Of a DNA stretch of 64,000 bases, positions 42,155 through 51,182 are shown piece after piece (position 1 is the stretch's first letter; the number at the start of each line of letters is the position of its first letter). The position numbers and the translations under genes were made by a program. The notes below the pieces were generated by a model. The model was not told where the DNA came from and did no database searches. It was given only the letters and a program-made list of their open reading frames with translations. The DNA lies in assembly GCF_006716265.1 (NCBI RefSeq), contig NZ_VFOS01000001.1:1-64000 (forward strand). The letters are read 5' to 3'. The DNA is from Rarobacter faecitabidus (GTDB lineage: Bacteria > Actinomycetota > Actinomycetes > Actinomycetales > Cellulomonadaceae).

Positions 42155-42198
42155 GGTGTGGTGCCGTCTCTGGCAAGGATCAGGGGCGGCACCACACC
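42155..42198 (+). terminator. perfect 12-bp hairpin after the 302-aa gene
   Basis: GGTGTGGTGCCG (42155-42166) and CGGCACCACACC (42187-42198), loop 20 nt, then TGTTTGTG. It lies ~100 bp past the stop and just outside the IS256-type element. Confidence 0.6.
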
Positions 42199-42224
42199 TG
42201 TTTGTGGGGCCCTATTTGAGGGGG

Positions 42225-43632
42225 TCAAGTCCCCGGTGGTGGTGTAGCGCTCGGTCCTTCGGTTTGAGGGTTAGGCGCTGAGTTCGAGGATGGGGTCGGT
42301 CACCTCCTCGGGGCTGTTGTCGGCGACGAGGGTGAGTCTGCTCTTGGCGAGAATGTCGAGGCCGAGGTAGCGGCGCCCTTCTGCCCATTCGTCGGTCTGC
42401 TCGGCGAGCACGGCGCCGACGAGGCGGATGATCGCGTCCCGGTTTGGGAAGATCCCGACGGAGTCGGTGCGGCGGTGGATCTCCCGGTTGAGCCGCTCGT
42501 TCGGATTGTTCGACCAGATCTGCTGCCAGAGCCCTTCGGGGAACCTGGTGAACGCGAGGATGTCTGCCCGTGCGGTGTCGAGGTGCTCGAACGCGTCCGG
42601 GAGCTTGTCCTCGACGTAGTCCAGGAGCCGATCGAACTGGGCGTTCACGGAAGCCGCGTCGGGCTGGTCGTAGACGGAGTGCAGCATCGCTTTGACGGCC
42701 GGCCACATGGTCTTCGGTGTCACAGACATCAGGTTCGCGGCGTAATGGGTGCGGCAGCGTTGCCAGACAGCGCCGGGCAGGTTCGCCGCGATGGCTTCGA
42801 CCAGCCCGGCGTGCGCGTCACTGGTGACGAGGCGGACCCGTCCAGGCCGCGGGCGACGAGGTCAGCAAAGAACGAGTTCCATGCTGCCCCGGTCTCCGAG
42901 GTCGCGACCCGAAGCCCGAGGACTTCGCGGCGCCCGTCGGCGTTGACGCCGGTCGCGATCAACACGACCGCGTTGATCACCCGGCCGCCTTCGCGGACCT
43001 TCATGGTCAGTGCGTCGGCGGCGATGAACGTGAACGGCCCGGCGTCGCCGAGCGGCCGGTGGCGGAACTGGTCGACATGCTCATCGAGGTCGGCCGCCAT
43101 ACGCGAGACCTGGGACTTGGAGAGGGAGTGGATTCCGAGGGTCTTCACGAGCTTGTCCATCCGGCGGGTCGAGACCCCGGCGAGGTAGCAGTCCGCGATC
43201 ACGGTGATCAGCGCGGACTCAGCCCGTTTGCGGCGCTCGAGCAACCAGTCCGGGAAGTACGTCCCCTGGCGCAGCTTTGGAATCGCGACGTCGATCCTGC
43301 CGACGCGGGTGTCCAGGTCGCGGTGCCGGTAGCCGTTGCGCTGCGCGGTCCGGTCGGGTGAGGGCTTGCCCCACTCCGCACCGACGACGGCGTCTGCGTC
43401 GGCGGACAGCAGCGCGTTGATCGTTGTCTGCAGCAAGCTGCGCATCAGATCCGGCGACGCGTCGGTCAGGGCTTCAGCGAGCACGCTCGCAGGGTCGACA
43501 ATATGAGGAGCGGTCATCGTGATGACTCCATTCGAGTGAGAAGTAGAGAGCTTTCTCGAAGGATCACACGGTGACCGCGTCTACGTCAGGAACGACGAGC
43601 CGGTCACCGAGGGCTACACCACTTAAAGGGGC
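42225..43632 (-). mobile_element. IS256-family insertion sequence (frameshifted)
   Basis: It contains a mutator-type transposase in two frames. Imperfect terminal inverted repeats share GTGGTGTAGC-CTCGGT: left at 42239-42255, right (inverted) at about 43606-43622. Outer ends are estimated, and no clear target duplication was found. Integrase coding sequence begins right beside the right end, and its N-terminal part is not found at the left end, so insertion was accompanied or followed by deletion. Confidence 0.8.
42271..43517 (-). pseudogene. IS256-family (mutator) transposase with a 1-base deletion
   Basis: The first frame (43517-42729) carries the N-terminal DNA-binding part (RNGYRHRDLDTRVGRIDVAIPKLRQGTYFP) and the first catalytic Asp in FIAADALTMKVREGG. 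After GLDG it goes out of frame. The second frame (to 42271) resumes with TPKTMWPAVKAMLHSVYD and has the catalytic Glu region IWSNNPNERLNREIHRRTD. Restoring one G in GACGGGTCC near 42838 rejoins the frames. The transposase is presumably inactive. Confidence 0.88.
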
Positions 43633-43966
43633 ACTACTTCCACGGGACCACAACTGGCGGCAACGCGTCTGGCGGTACGCGATCAAGGACGCTGGCCTGG
43701 AAGGTGAAGGCCTCACGCCCCACAAGCTGCGGCACACGGCCGCTAGTTCAGCGATAGCCGCGGGAGCCGACGTCAAGGTCGTCCAGCAGATGCTCGGACA
43801 CAAAGACGCCACAGAGACGCTGAACACCTACGGGCACCTGTGGCCAGACCGCCTTGATGAGGTCGCGGAGGCTCTTGAGATGGCGCGTGAGACGGCGCTG
43901 AAAGAGGCACCTGTTCAAAGTCATGTGTACCAAATGTGTACTGAGCCGGGTTTGGCGGCTTCATGA
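43632..43966 (+). pseudogene. truncated tyrosine integrase of the island
   Basis: Only the C-terminal ~110 residues remain: LTPHKLRHTAASSAIAAGADVKVVQQMLGHKDATETLNTYGHLW, with box II HxLR, LGH and the nucleophile Tyr. The N-terminal arm-binding part and the first catalytic Arg are missing because the IS256-type element lies directly upstream. It ends HVYQMCTEPGLAAS 46 bp from attR, the normal site for the integrase of a tRNA-targeted island. Without the missing part the island should be unable to excise itself. Confidence 0.88.
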
Positions 43967-44006
43967 CGAAGGGCTCCGGTCAGCGTTTCCACTGATCAGA
44001 GCCCTA
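43967..44006 (-). terminator. island-borne terminator for tRNA-Pro
   Basis: AGGGCTC at 44005-43999 pairs with GGAGCCCT (43975-43968) on the leftward strand around a GATCAGTGG/GCTGACC inner part, just past the tRNA 3' end. It differs from the AATCAGTGAGG hairpin in the 108-bp units, so the island seems to have supplied a new terminator when it integrated. Confidence 0.5.
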
Positions 44007-44010
44007 AATT

Positions 44011-44087
<77 letters not shown>

Positions 44088-44144
44088 TGGCTGTAAAGCC
44101 TATCCACTGTAACCGATGAAGCGGCCGAAACTGAAACCGGCCGA

Positions 44145-45116
44145 CTACTGCTCGCGCGCAGTAAGAATGAGCACGTTGGCGGCGGGTCGACAGGCGAGCC
44201 GCAGGCGCACGAATGGGTTGCTGCCAACCCCCTGGGATACGTGCAGCCAGGTGGAGTCCTCGCCGCCGGGTTCACCTGGGCGGGCGCCAGGCCAGCCGTG
44301 CAACCCGGAGGCGCGCGCGGTGTCGATGTCACAGTTCGTGGTCAGCGCCCCGTAGCCGGGCACGCACACCTGTCCGCCGTGTGTGTGGCCGGCCAGTATC
44401 AGATCCGCGCCGTCTTCCTTCAGCGCACTGAGAGCCCGAGTATACGGCGCGTGGACCACCCCAATTTTCGCGTCCGCAGGTGCGATGGAGGAATCGTCCT
44501 TGGAACTGGCGGGTAGGGCATCGAGCGAAATGTGCGGATCGTCCAAGCCCACCAGGGCAAGCGACGAGCCGCCGATCGCGACGCGGCCGCGATCGTTGTC
44601 GAGATCGAGCCAGCCTGCGGCGGTCAACTCGTCCGCGAACGCCCGCCACGGCAGATTGCCCTCGCGGTCACGGCGGACCGACGTACCTGAGTGGCCTAAC
44701 AGGTAGCGAAGCGGATTGCGGAAGCTCGGGGCGTAGTAGTCGTTCGAGCCCAGCACGAACGCCCCGGGGAAAGCCAGGAGAGGCTCGAGTGCGAATAACA
44801 GCGGCCACAGGGCATCCGCGTGTCCGAAGTTGTCGCCAGTATCGACCACGAAGTCCGGCGACAGGCTGGCCAGGTCGCGCAGCCATGAGATCTTCGCCGC
44901 CTGGGATGGAACCAAATGCAGGTCCGACACCTGCAGCAGCCGCACATCCCGCGATCCGGGCGGCAGGATCGGCACCACCGATTCGGTGACTTGATAGTTG
45001 CGGGCCTCGGCAGCTGCGTAGCAAGTGATGCCGGCAGCTGCGGCGAGTGCGGCTCCTGCGGTCAGAACGCCGCGGCGAACTAGTGTGGACGTTGCGTCAT
45101 CGCCCGCCGGGGTCAA
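44145..45116 (-). CDS. membrane-anchored metallophosphoesterase
   Basis: 323 aa. An N-terminal signal/anchor (LVRRGVLTAGAALAAAAGITCY) precedes a calcineurin-like domain: LLQVSDLHL (DxH), VVDTGDNFGH (GDN), LGSNDYY (GNxx variant), VVHAPY and LAGHTHGGQV (GHTH). YkuE/YaeI-like enzymes hydrolyse phosphodiesters or lipid-linked phosphates at the membrane. The start is TTG at 45116, overlapping the PBP stop (TTGA) with GAAGAAGGA as ribosome-binding site, so it is coupled to the PBP gene. Confidence 0.88.
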   Translation of the reverse strand: MTPAGDDATSTLVRRGVLTAGAALAAAAGITCYAAAEARNYQVTESVVPILPPGSRDVRLLQVSDLHLVPSQAAKISWLRDLASLSPDFVVDTGDNFGHADALWPLLFALEPLLAFPGAFVLGSNDYYAPSFRNPLRYLLGHSGTSVRRDREGNLPWRAFADELTAAGWLDLDNDRGRVAIGGSSLALVGLDDPHISLDALPASSKDDSSIAPADAKIGVVHAPYTRALSALKEDGADLILAGHTHGGQVCVPGYGALTTNCDIDTARASGLHGWPGARPGEPGGEDSTWLHVSQGVGSNPFVRLRLACRPAANVLILTAREQ

Positions 45117-47404
45117 TCCTTCTTCCCCTTCGAGCTGCCTTTGCCGCTCGACTTGCCCTTGTCCTTGCCGGAATCAGAGGACTTCTTGTCGCCGTCCTTC
45201 TCCTTGTCCTTCTCGTCCTTGTTCGTCGTCAGGACCGGTGCCGGGCCGACCATCGACCAGGCGGGCGCGGGGAACTGCTTGACCGGCTTCTTGGCCAGCG
45301 CGACGTCCATGAAGGACTTCCACTCCGGCGCCGCGATCGTGCTTCCGAAGATCGTCTGACGGGGACGGCCCGCGACGCTGATACCGCGCATGACCACGTC
45401 CTTGCTGGGGTTACCGACCCACACCGCGGTCGAAAGCTGCGGGGTAAAGCCGACGAACCAGGTGTGCGTGCTATTCCCGGCCGTACCCGTCTTGCCCGCG
45501 GACGGCCTTCCACCGGAGAGCGCGGCGCCGGGGGCGCTGCCTCCAGCCTTCGGCACGCGCTGCAGCGCGTAGGTCACGGTGTTGGCGATGTCCGCCGTGA
45601 TGGTGCGGCGGCAGTTCGCCTTCGGCACGTCGAGCTTCTTACCCTCGGTGGTCGTCACCGACAAGATGGCAATCGGCTCGCAGTACTTGCCCTGGTTCGC
45701 GAAGGTGGCGAATGCCGCGGCCTGCGCGAGTGGCGACGTGTTCTGGATACCCAGGGTCATCGACGGCGTCACTTCGACGCCGTCATCGGTGAAGTACGAG
45801 TTGGACAGGTCCTCACCGTTCGTCAGTGAAGGGCGGAATCCCGTGTCGTAGGCTGCGTCCGCGATGTCGCATTGATCGAGCTGATTGGCCATGGCGATGT
45901 ATCCGGTGTTCACCGACTGTGCCGTGGCGGTCAGGACCGACATGCGTCCGCGGCGGACACCCTCGGAGTTGCCCGGTGCGTACGTGCCGCCGAAGCTGGT
46001 GCAGGAAGCGCGGAAGGAACTCTGCTGGTACGTTCTCCCCGTACCGTCCACGACATCGTTCAGGCGCTTGCCCGCCCGCAGCCAGGCCACGAGCGTGTAC
46101 GGCTTGAACGTCGACCCCGGCTGGAAGCCGCGCGATCCGCCGTGCTCCTGATCGGTGTTGTAGTTGATCGCTGTCGTGTACTTCTTCGGATTCTCGCTCG
46201 CATCATATGACCGGTTCTGCGCCATAACGACGATCTCCCCGGTTCCCGGCTGAACCGAGGTCATGGCGGTAGCGATGCCGTTCGCCTCGTTCGCCGGAAT
46301 CGAATCCTTCAGGATCTTCGTCGCCTTCTTTTGCAACTTGAGGTCGATCGTCGTGACGATGCGCAGGCCGCCACGGTAGAGCAGTTGCGTGCGTTCTTGT
46401 GTGGTCTTGCCGAACACTGGATCCTGCGTGATCACCTTGGTGACGTAGTCGCAGAAGAACGCAGCCGACTTCGCGGCGGTGCAACCCTGCTTGATTTCCT
46501 GCACGTCGAGGGTGTCAGCGAGCGGGGTGTTGCGGGCCTCTTCATATTCTTCACGGGTGATGACCGACTGCTGATACATCAGGTTCAGGACGATATTGCG
46601 GCGGCGCTCCGCGGCCTCGGGGTGGACCGTCGGATCATAGGCATTCGGGCGCTGGGTGATCCCCGCGATCGTCGCCGCCTGCACAACTGACAGGTCCGCA
46701 GCGGGCACGCTGAAATAGTGCTGCGCGGCGGCCTCCGCACCATAGACCGATTTGCCGAACTGGGCGATGTTCAGGTAGCCCTCGAGGATCTCGTCCTTCG
46801 TCATCGTCTTCTCGAGCGCGATGGCCAGCCGCGCCTCGCGCAGCTTACGCTCGTACGTGCCCTCGGTGGCCTCAGTCACACCTTCGGAGTCGTCGGACGA
46901 GTTCGCCTTTTCGATGAGCAAGTTCTTCACATACTGCTGCGTGAGAGTCGAGGCGCCCTGGGTGTCGCGTTCCATCGCGTTGTTCACCAGCGCGCGCGAC
47001 ATGCCCATCATGTCGATGGCGCCGTGCTCGTAGAACCGCTTGTCCTCAGTTGCGATCACCGCGTTCTGCAGGTTCTTGTTGATCTGCCCGAGCGGCTTGA
47101 TGATGCGGTTCTCCCAGTAGTACGTCGCGAGCAGCGTCTTGCCGTCGCTGGCGAAAAGGTAACTGGCTTCGGAGAGCTTGCCCGCCTCAATGTCGGTGGG
47201 CAGAGTGTCGAACAGTTCGACGCCACCGCTCGTGACCTTGGACGCACCCACGGCGAACGGCGCCACGAGAGCGCCAGCGAGGACCCCGCCAACGAGCGAT
47301 AGGACAACGAACAGGCCAAGCGATGCGAACAGAGCCGCTGCGTTGAGCTTGTGCGGTCCACGGCGTCCAGAACGGGCGGCGGAGGGAGCAGAAGGCATGC
47401 CCAC
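45113..47404 (-). CDS. class A penicillin-binding protein
   Basis: 763 aa, bifunctional peptidoglycan glycosyltransferase and transpeptidase. One membrane helix (~24-48) anchors it. GT51 domain: ATEDKRFYEH (catalytic Glu120), GASTLTQQYVKN and RKLREARLAIALE. Transpeptidase domain: STFK (Ser431, Lys434), SVN (497-499), KTG (638-640). The C-terminal tail is Lys/Ser/Asp-rich low complexity (KDKEKDGDKKSSDSGKDKG). ATG 47404 or the ATG two codons later. Confidence 0.95.
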   Translation of the reverse strand: MGMPSAPSAARSGRRGPHKLNAAALFASLGLFVVLSLVGGVLAGALVAPFAVGASKVTSGGVELFDTLPTDIEAGKLSEASYLFASDGKTLLATYYWENRIIKPLGQINKNLQNAVIATEDKRFYEHGAIDMMGMSRALVNNAMERDTQGASTLTQQYVKNLLIEKANSSDDSEGVTEATEGTYERKLREARLAIALEKTMTKDEILEGYLNIAQFGKSVYGAEAAAQHYFSVPAADLSVVQAATIAGITQRPNAYDPTVHPEAAERRRNIVLNLMYQQSVITREEYEEARNTPLADTLDVQEIKQGCTAAKSAAFFCDYVTKVITQDPVFGKTTQERTQLLYRGGLRIVTTIDLKLQKKATKILKDSIPANEANGIATAMTSVQPGTGEIVVMAQNRSYDASENPKKYTTAINYNTDQEHGGSRGFQPGSTFKPYTLVAWLRAGKRLNDVVDGTGRTYQQSSFRASCTSFGGTYAPGNSEGVRRGRMSVLTATAQSVNTGYIAMANQLDQCDIADAAYDTGFRPSLTNGEDLSNSYFTDDGVEVTPSMTLGIQNTSPLAQAAAFATFANQGKYCEPIAILSVTTTEGKKLDVPKANCRRTITADIANTVTYALQRVPKAGGSAPGAALSGGRPSAGKTGTAGNSTHTWFVGFTPQLSTAVWVGNPSKDVVMRGISVAGRPRQTIFGSTIAAPEWKSFMDVALAKKPVKQFPAPAWSMVGPAPVLTTNKDEKDKEKDGDKKSSDSGKDKGKSSGKGSSKGKKD

Positions 47405-47500
47405 AAGGGTACGGGATTTCCCTGGAATTCAGCCCGAACACGGATCGTAAAAGGTGTGGGGATCGTGTAACTCTCTCGTGAACACAAGTAGGCTGTGGGA

Positions 47501-47662
47501 ATGGCAACCACATGGGAGTACGTCACCGTCCCGCTCATCTCGCACGCGACCAAGCAGATCCTCGACAACTGGGGCTCGGAAGGCTGGGAGCTGGTCACGG
47601 TCGTGACCGGTCCCGACGGGAACGGCCTGGTGGCATATCTCAAGCGGCCCAAGGCGGAGTAG
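47501..47662 (+). CDS. DUF4177 small protein
   Basis: 53 aa, MATTWEYVTVPLISHATKQILDNWGSEGWELVTVV..., matching the compact 'WEY...LN-x-GxxGWELV' DUF4177 fold common in actinobacteria. Function unknown. ATG 47501; three bases separate it from the RidA gene, suggesting cotranscription. Confidence 0.85.
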   Translation: MATTWEYVTVPLISHATKQILDNWGSEGWELVTVVTGPDGNGLVAYLKRPKAE

Positions 47663-47665
47663 CAG

Positions 47666-48145
47666 GTGTCGGGTTCGGTATCTGCGCGCTTGGCGCAACT
47701 CGGAATCGATCTCCCGCCCGTCGTAGCGCCGCTGGCGAACTACGTTCCCGCGCTGCGCGCCGGCGAACTGGTCTGGACGGCCGGCCAGCTTCCGCTGATC
47801 GATGGCAAGCTGCCGGCCACGGGCAAGGTGGGTGTGGGCGACGGCCTCGTCGATCCCGACGTCGCTCGCGATCTGGCACGCATCGCCGCCCTCAACGCCG
47901 TCGCGGCCGTCGCAGCCCAGGTCGGTTCGCTCGATCGCGTGGTGCAGGTCGTCAAGGTCGTCGGATACGTCGCCTCCCACCCCGAATTCACCGGCCAGCC
48001 CGGCGTCGTCAATGGGGCGAGTGCAATCCTGGGGCAGATCTTCGGGGAGGCAGGAGCTCACGCCCGTAGCGCCGTTGGGGTGGCGGTACTGCCATTGGAC
48101 GCCCCGGTCGAGATCGAACTCGTGGTCCGCATCGGCGACAAGTAG
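47666..48145 (+). CDS. RidA (YjgF/YER057c) family protein
   Basis: 159 aa from GTG 47666. The family deaminates reactive enamine/imine intermediates. VPALRAGELVWTAGQLPLIDGKLPATGKVG and the C-terminal ARSAVGVAVLPLDAPVEIELVVRI follow the RidA pattern, though the classical catalytic Arg region is replaced (HARSAVGVA), as in the longer RidA subgroups. It pairs with the DUF4177 gene. Confidence 0.88.
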   Translation: MSGSVSARLAQLGIDLPPVVAPLANYVPALRAGELVWTAGQLPLIDGKLPATGKVGVGDGLVDPDVARDLARIAALNAVAAVAAQVGSLDRVVQVVKVVGYVASHPEFTGQPGVVNGASAILGQIFGEAGAHARSAVGVAVLPLDAPVEIELVVRIGDK

Positions 48146-48303
48146 CGTTGCGCGGCCGTCGCCTCACGCATCGTTGGCGCCCGCTTCGTGCAGGTGCGGT
48201 GCTCCCGACCGCGGGATGAGCACAAAATGGGCGCACACGACGCCCCCAAAGTGAATCGCGAAGCCGGGCTCGAGCCGCAGGCGATCTACCGCAATCGCTG
48301 CGA

Positions 48304-48984
48304 TTACCGCGATCGGCGCTCCAGGCGATCCACCTCGAGCAGGATGAGCGTGCGCCCATCGCGCCGGATCCACTTGCGCGTCGTGAAGTCGGCGAGCGCC
48401 TTGTTCACCGTCTCGCGGGACGCCCCGACCAGCTGCGCCAGTTCTTCCTGCGTCAACTCGTGCGTCACGCGTATCCCATCGCTGACGGGTTGCCCGAACC
48501 GGTCGGCGAGGTCGAGCAGGGCCTTGGCGACTCGTCCGGGAACGTCTGAGAAGACCAGGTCGGCGAGGGCCTCGTCCGTCCTGCGCAAGCGCGCTGCCAG
48601 CGCGCCCAACAGGGGGACGGCGACGGCCGGGTGCGTGGTGATCCACGAGGTGAGTCGCTGATGCGGAAGCTCCAGCAGCGTTGCGTCGGACACGGCGGTG
48701 GCCGTCGCTGTGCGGGGTCCGGGATCGAACAGTGACAATTCGCCGAGCATCTCGCCGGGGCCGAGCACCGCGAGGAGGTTCTCGCGCCCGTCCTGCGACG
48801 TGCGGCCGAGCTTGATCTTGCCGCCGGTGATGACGAATAACTGGTCGCCCAGCGCGCCCTCGCGGAATAGCACCTCACCCTTGGGGAGGCGGACGGGGGT
48901 CATAGAGCGGAGCAACGCTCGCGCCTCATTCGGCTCGATTCCGGCAAATAGGGGCGCGGCAAGTACAACGTCCTCGTTCTCCAC
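48304..48984 (-). CDS. Crp/Fnr-family regulator (GlxR-like)
   Basis: 226 aa. The cyclic-nucleotide domain has LLAVLGPGEMLGELSLFDPGPRTATATAVSDATLLEL, with GELS and RTATA in the phosphate-binding cassette, so cAMP binding is likely. The C-terminal winged HTH is VTHELTQEELAQLVGASRETVNKALADFTTRKWIRRDGRTLIL. A Crp-like gene near nth is typical of actinobacteria (GlxR in Corynebacterium, CRP in mycobacteria). Probably a global regulator. Confidence 0.9.
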   Translation of the reverse strand: MENEDVVLAAPLFAGIEPNEARALLRSMTPVRLPKGEVLFREGALGDQLFVITGGKIKLGRTSQDGRENLLAVLGPGEMLGELSLFDPGPRTATATAVSDATLLELPHQRLTSWITTHPAVAVPLLGALAARLRRTDEALADLVFSDVPGRVAKALLDLADRFGQPVSDGIRVTHELTQEELAQLVGASRETVNKALADFTTRKWIRRDGRTLILLEVDRLERRSR

Positions 48985-49039
48985 GGCTACCTCTCGTTCA
49001 CATCGGGATAGTGCTCAGGCTACCTGCAAGTGGGTCGCA

Positions 49040-49438
49040 TCACATTGGTTGCTTGGCTAACCCGTCGTCGGCGAGGTGTTCGACGAGTCGGTCGGTGACG
49101 TCCATCAACTCGCGGCGCACCGCCGATTCGTGGCTCGCGAGTCGCTTGTCGAGATCGCGCAGCGCGGGCAGGTCCGTCAGCGCGAAACCGCTGGCCGGGA
49201 TCGTCATGAGGGTGCGCAGGTCGGTGTTCAGTGCGTTCAGGTGACGGGCACCACCGCTCTCCGCGGTCAGTGGGCCGGGGCCGGCACCGCGGGCGACCGT
49301 GAGATCGATCTTGGCCCGGATTAGGCGACGCCAGTGGCCGGTGGCCGCCAGTTCCGCACGCAAGACGGCTCGCCGATGGCGCAGATGGCGGGAAACGGTT
49401 CCGCCGACGCCGGCTTGCGGCTGCGTTGCGTGGGGCAT
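49040..49438 (-). CDS. conserved helical protein, unknown function
   Basis: 132 aa from ATG 49438 (AAAGGACGTGCC upstream). Basic N-terminal half (RHLRHRRAVLRAELAATGHWRRLIRAKIDL), then HLNALNTDLRTLMTIPASG and a long amphipathic helix DLDKRLASHESAVRRELMDVTDRLVEHL with coiled-coil character. It lies between the Crp-like gene and nth. Function unknown; a partner-binding or anti-sigma type role is only a thought. Confidence 0.65.
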   Translation of the reverse strand: MPHATQPQAGVGGTVSRHLRHRRAVLRAELAATGHWRRLIRAKIDLTVARGAGPGPLTAESGGARHLNALNTDLRTLMTIPASGFALTDLPALRDLDKRLASHESAVRRELMDVTDRLVEHLADDGLAKQPM

Positions 49439-49534
49439 AGTGGCACGTCCTTTCGCTAGTGAATACGGCACGTTTCGCCGATTCCTTGAGCAGATTCCGC
49501 AAGAATCAGCGCCCATGGCTGCCAAGATGGAGCA

Positions 49535-50218
49535 GTGACTGAATCAGGCCAGGCCACCGCGGCCCGCGAGCGCGCGAGGGCACGAGAAATCTTCGATGCG
49601 CTGGGTGCCGCGTTCCCCGATGCGCGCTGCGAACTGGACTATTCCAATGCGTGGCAGCTACTCATTGCGACCGTCCTGTCCGCCCAGACCACTGACGTGC
49701 GGGTCAACCAGATCACGAAGGAACTGTTCGCCCACTGGCCGGACAATGCCGCGTTGGCGCACGCCGACCCGCACGACGTCGCGCAAGTGGTGCGCCCGCT
49801 CGGGTTCGGCGCTCGGCGGGCCGAGCACATCACGACGCTCGCGGCTCAGCTGGCCGAGCGGTGGGATGGACGAGTGCCCCCGGACCGCGATGCGCTCGTG
49901 GCTCTCAAGGGGGTCGGGCGGAAGACGTCGCATGTTGTCCTGTCCGAGGCCTTCGGCATTCCGGAACTGGCCGTCGATACGCACGTCCTGCGGACCTCGA
50001 GGAGGCTCGGGCTGACGACTGCCGATGATCCGCTCGCGGTCGAGCGCGACCTGGTGGGGCAGTTCGACCGAGTGGATCTGCCGCAACTGTCGCATCGGCT
50101 CATCTTCCTAGGCCGGCGCGTCTGCCATGCGCGCAACCCGGAGTGCGCGCGCTGCCCCGTGGTTCGACTCTGCCCGTCGGCGCAGGCCAAGCCGGACCCC
50201 GCTGGCGCGCGCGACTAG
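49535..50218 (+). CDS. nth: endonuclease III
   Basis: 227 aa. DNA glycosylase/AP lyase for oxidised pyrimidines. The helix-hairpin-helix LVALKGVGRKTSHVVLSEAFG contains the catalytic Lys, AVDTHV the catalytic Asp, and CHARNPECARCPVVRLC binds the [4Fe-4S] cluster (C-x6-C-x2-C-x5-C). ATG or GTG context: the chosen frame starts GTG 49535 right after the intergenic region. Confidence 0.95.
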   Translation: MTESGQATAARERARAREIFDALGAAFPDARCELDYSNAWQLLIATVLSAQTTDVRVNQITKELFAHWPDNAALAHADPHDVAQVVRPLGFGARRAEHITTLAAQLAERWDGRVPPDRDALVALKGVGRKTSHVVLSEAFGIPELAVDTHVLRTSRRLGLTTADDPLAVERDLVGQFDRVDLPQLSHRLIFLGRRVCHARNPECARCPVVRLCPSAQAKPDPAGARD

Positions 50219-50255
50219 CCGGCAGCGCGCACGCGCAGCCCTTCGGCTCGCTTGC

Positions 50256-51176
50256 TCAGCCCGGCAGAGGGCTCGCCTCGGCGAGCCAGTCGAGCAGGAT
50301 TCTGTTGACCTCGTCGGGACGTTCCTCATGGGGAAAATGCCCGGCGCCGAGTATCTGTTCGGCGCGGAACGTGCTGCACAGCGCGGCCGCGTCGACCGTG
50401 GCCCATTTGGCGTCGAGGAACGGATCGAACCGCCCACTCAGTTGCAGCGCCGGGACCCTGATCGCGGACCGAATGGTCGCCTGATAGCGGCGGAAGGTTG
50501 CGCCGGACCGGTTGAGGAACATCCAGCGGATCGCCTCGAGCGAACTGTGCGGCACGGACGGCAATCGCATGGCGGTGCGGTAGACCTCCAGCTCGTCCGG
50601 CGCCCACGGCATGACGGCGCCCTCGCGCAGTACTTTTGCGGCGAAGTCGGATCGTTTGAGCTTGCGCTCCAGCCTGCCCGGCATCAGCGCGCCGGGCAGA
50701 GCTCGCAGCACGGGACCGGTCACGAGGCTACGCATGGCGGCGTGAATGCGAGCGGGATGCGGGGCACTGATCGCCGCCACGGCCTTCGTGATGCTGGGAA
50801 CGACAGTAGGCATGGACCAGGCGATGACGCCGCCGAGACCGTGACCGACGATCGTCGCCTCCTGCGCTCCGAGTGCGCGAACGATGCCCGCGACGTCGCG
50901 GCACAGGTTGGGCATGTCGTAACCCATGGGCGGCTTGTCGGATGCGCCGTAGCCGCGCAGGTCGATCGCCGCGGCTCGGTAGCCCGCCTCGGCGAGGGCC
51001 GGCAACTGATGGCGCCAGGCCCACCAGACCTCCGGGAACGAGTGGAGCAGCAGAACCAGGGGAGCGCGGGAGTCCTCGTCCCCCGTGACCGCCACATGAA
51101 AGCGCGACCCGCCCGCGGCGACGTAGCGATGCTCCCACGGGCCGGCGATCAGGACCTCGGAGAAGTCAGCGACCAC
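50256..51176 (-). CDS. alpha/beta hydrolase, epoxide hydrolase-like, nucleophile site altered
   Basis: 306 aa. Epoxide-hydrolase-type fold: LLLHSFPEVWWAWRHQLPALAEAGYRAAAIDLRGYGASDKPP, then the nucleophile elbow VGHGLGGVIAW, where the position normally held by Asp or Ser is Gly. The acid (GRFDPF) and His (GAGHFPHEERPDEV) are kept. Either a different chemistry or a non-catalytic family; similar GHG elbows occur in some actinobacterial proteins to my recollection. GTG start at 51176, adjacent to the glnR stop. Confidence 0.82.
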   Translation of the reverse strand: MVADFSEVLIAGPWEHRYVAAGGSRFHVAVTGDEDSRAPLVLLLHSFPEVWWAWRHQLPALAEAGYRAAAIDLRGYGASDKPPMGYDMPNLCRDVAGIVRALGAQEATIVGHGLGGVIAWSMPTVVPSITKAVAAISAPHPARIHAAMRSLVTGPVLRALPGALMPGRLERKLKRSDFAAKVLREGAVMPWAPDELEVYRTAMRLPSVPHSSLEAIRWMFLNRSGATFRRYQATIRSAIRVPALQLSGRFDPFLDAKWATVDAAALCSTFRAEQILGAGHFPHEERPDEVNRILLDWLAEASPLPG

Positions 51177-51182
51177 GGACGG

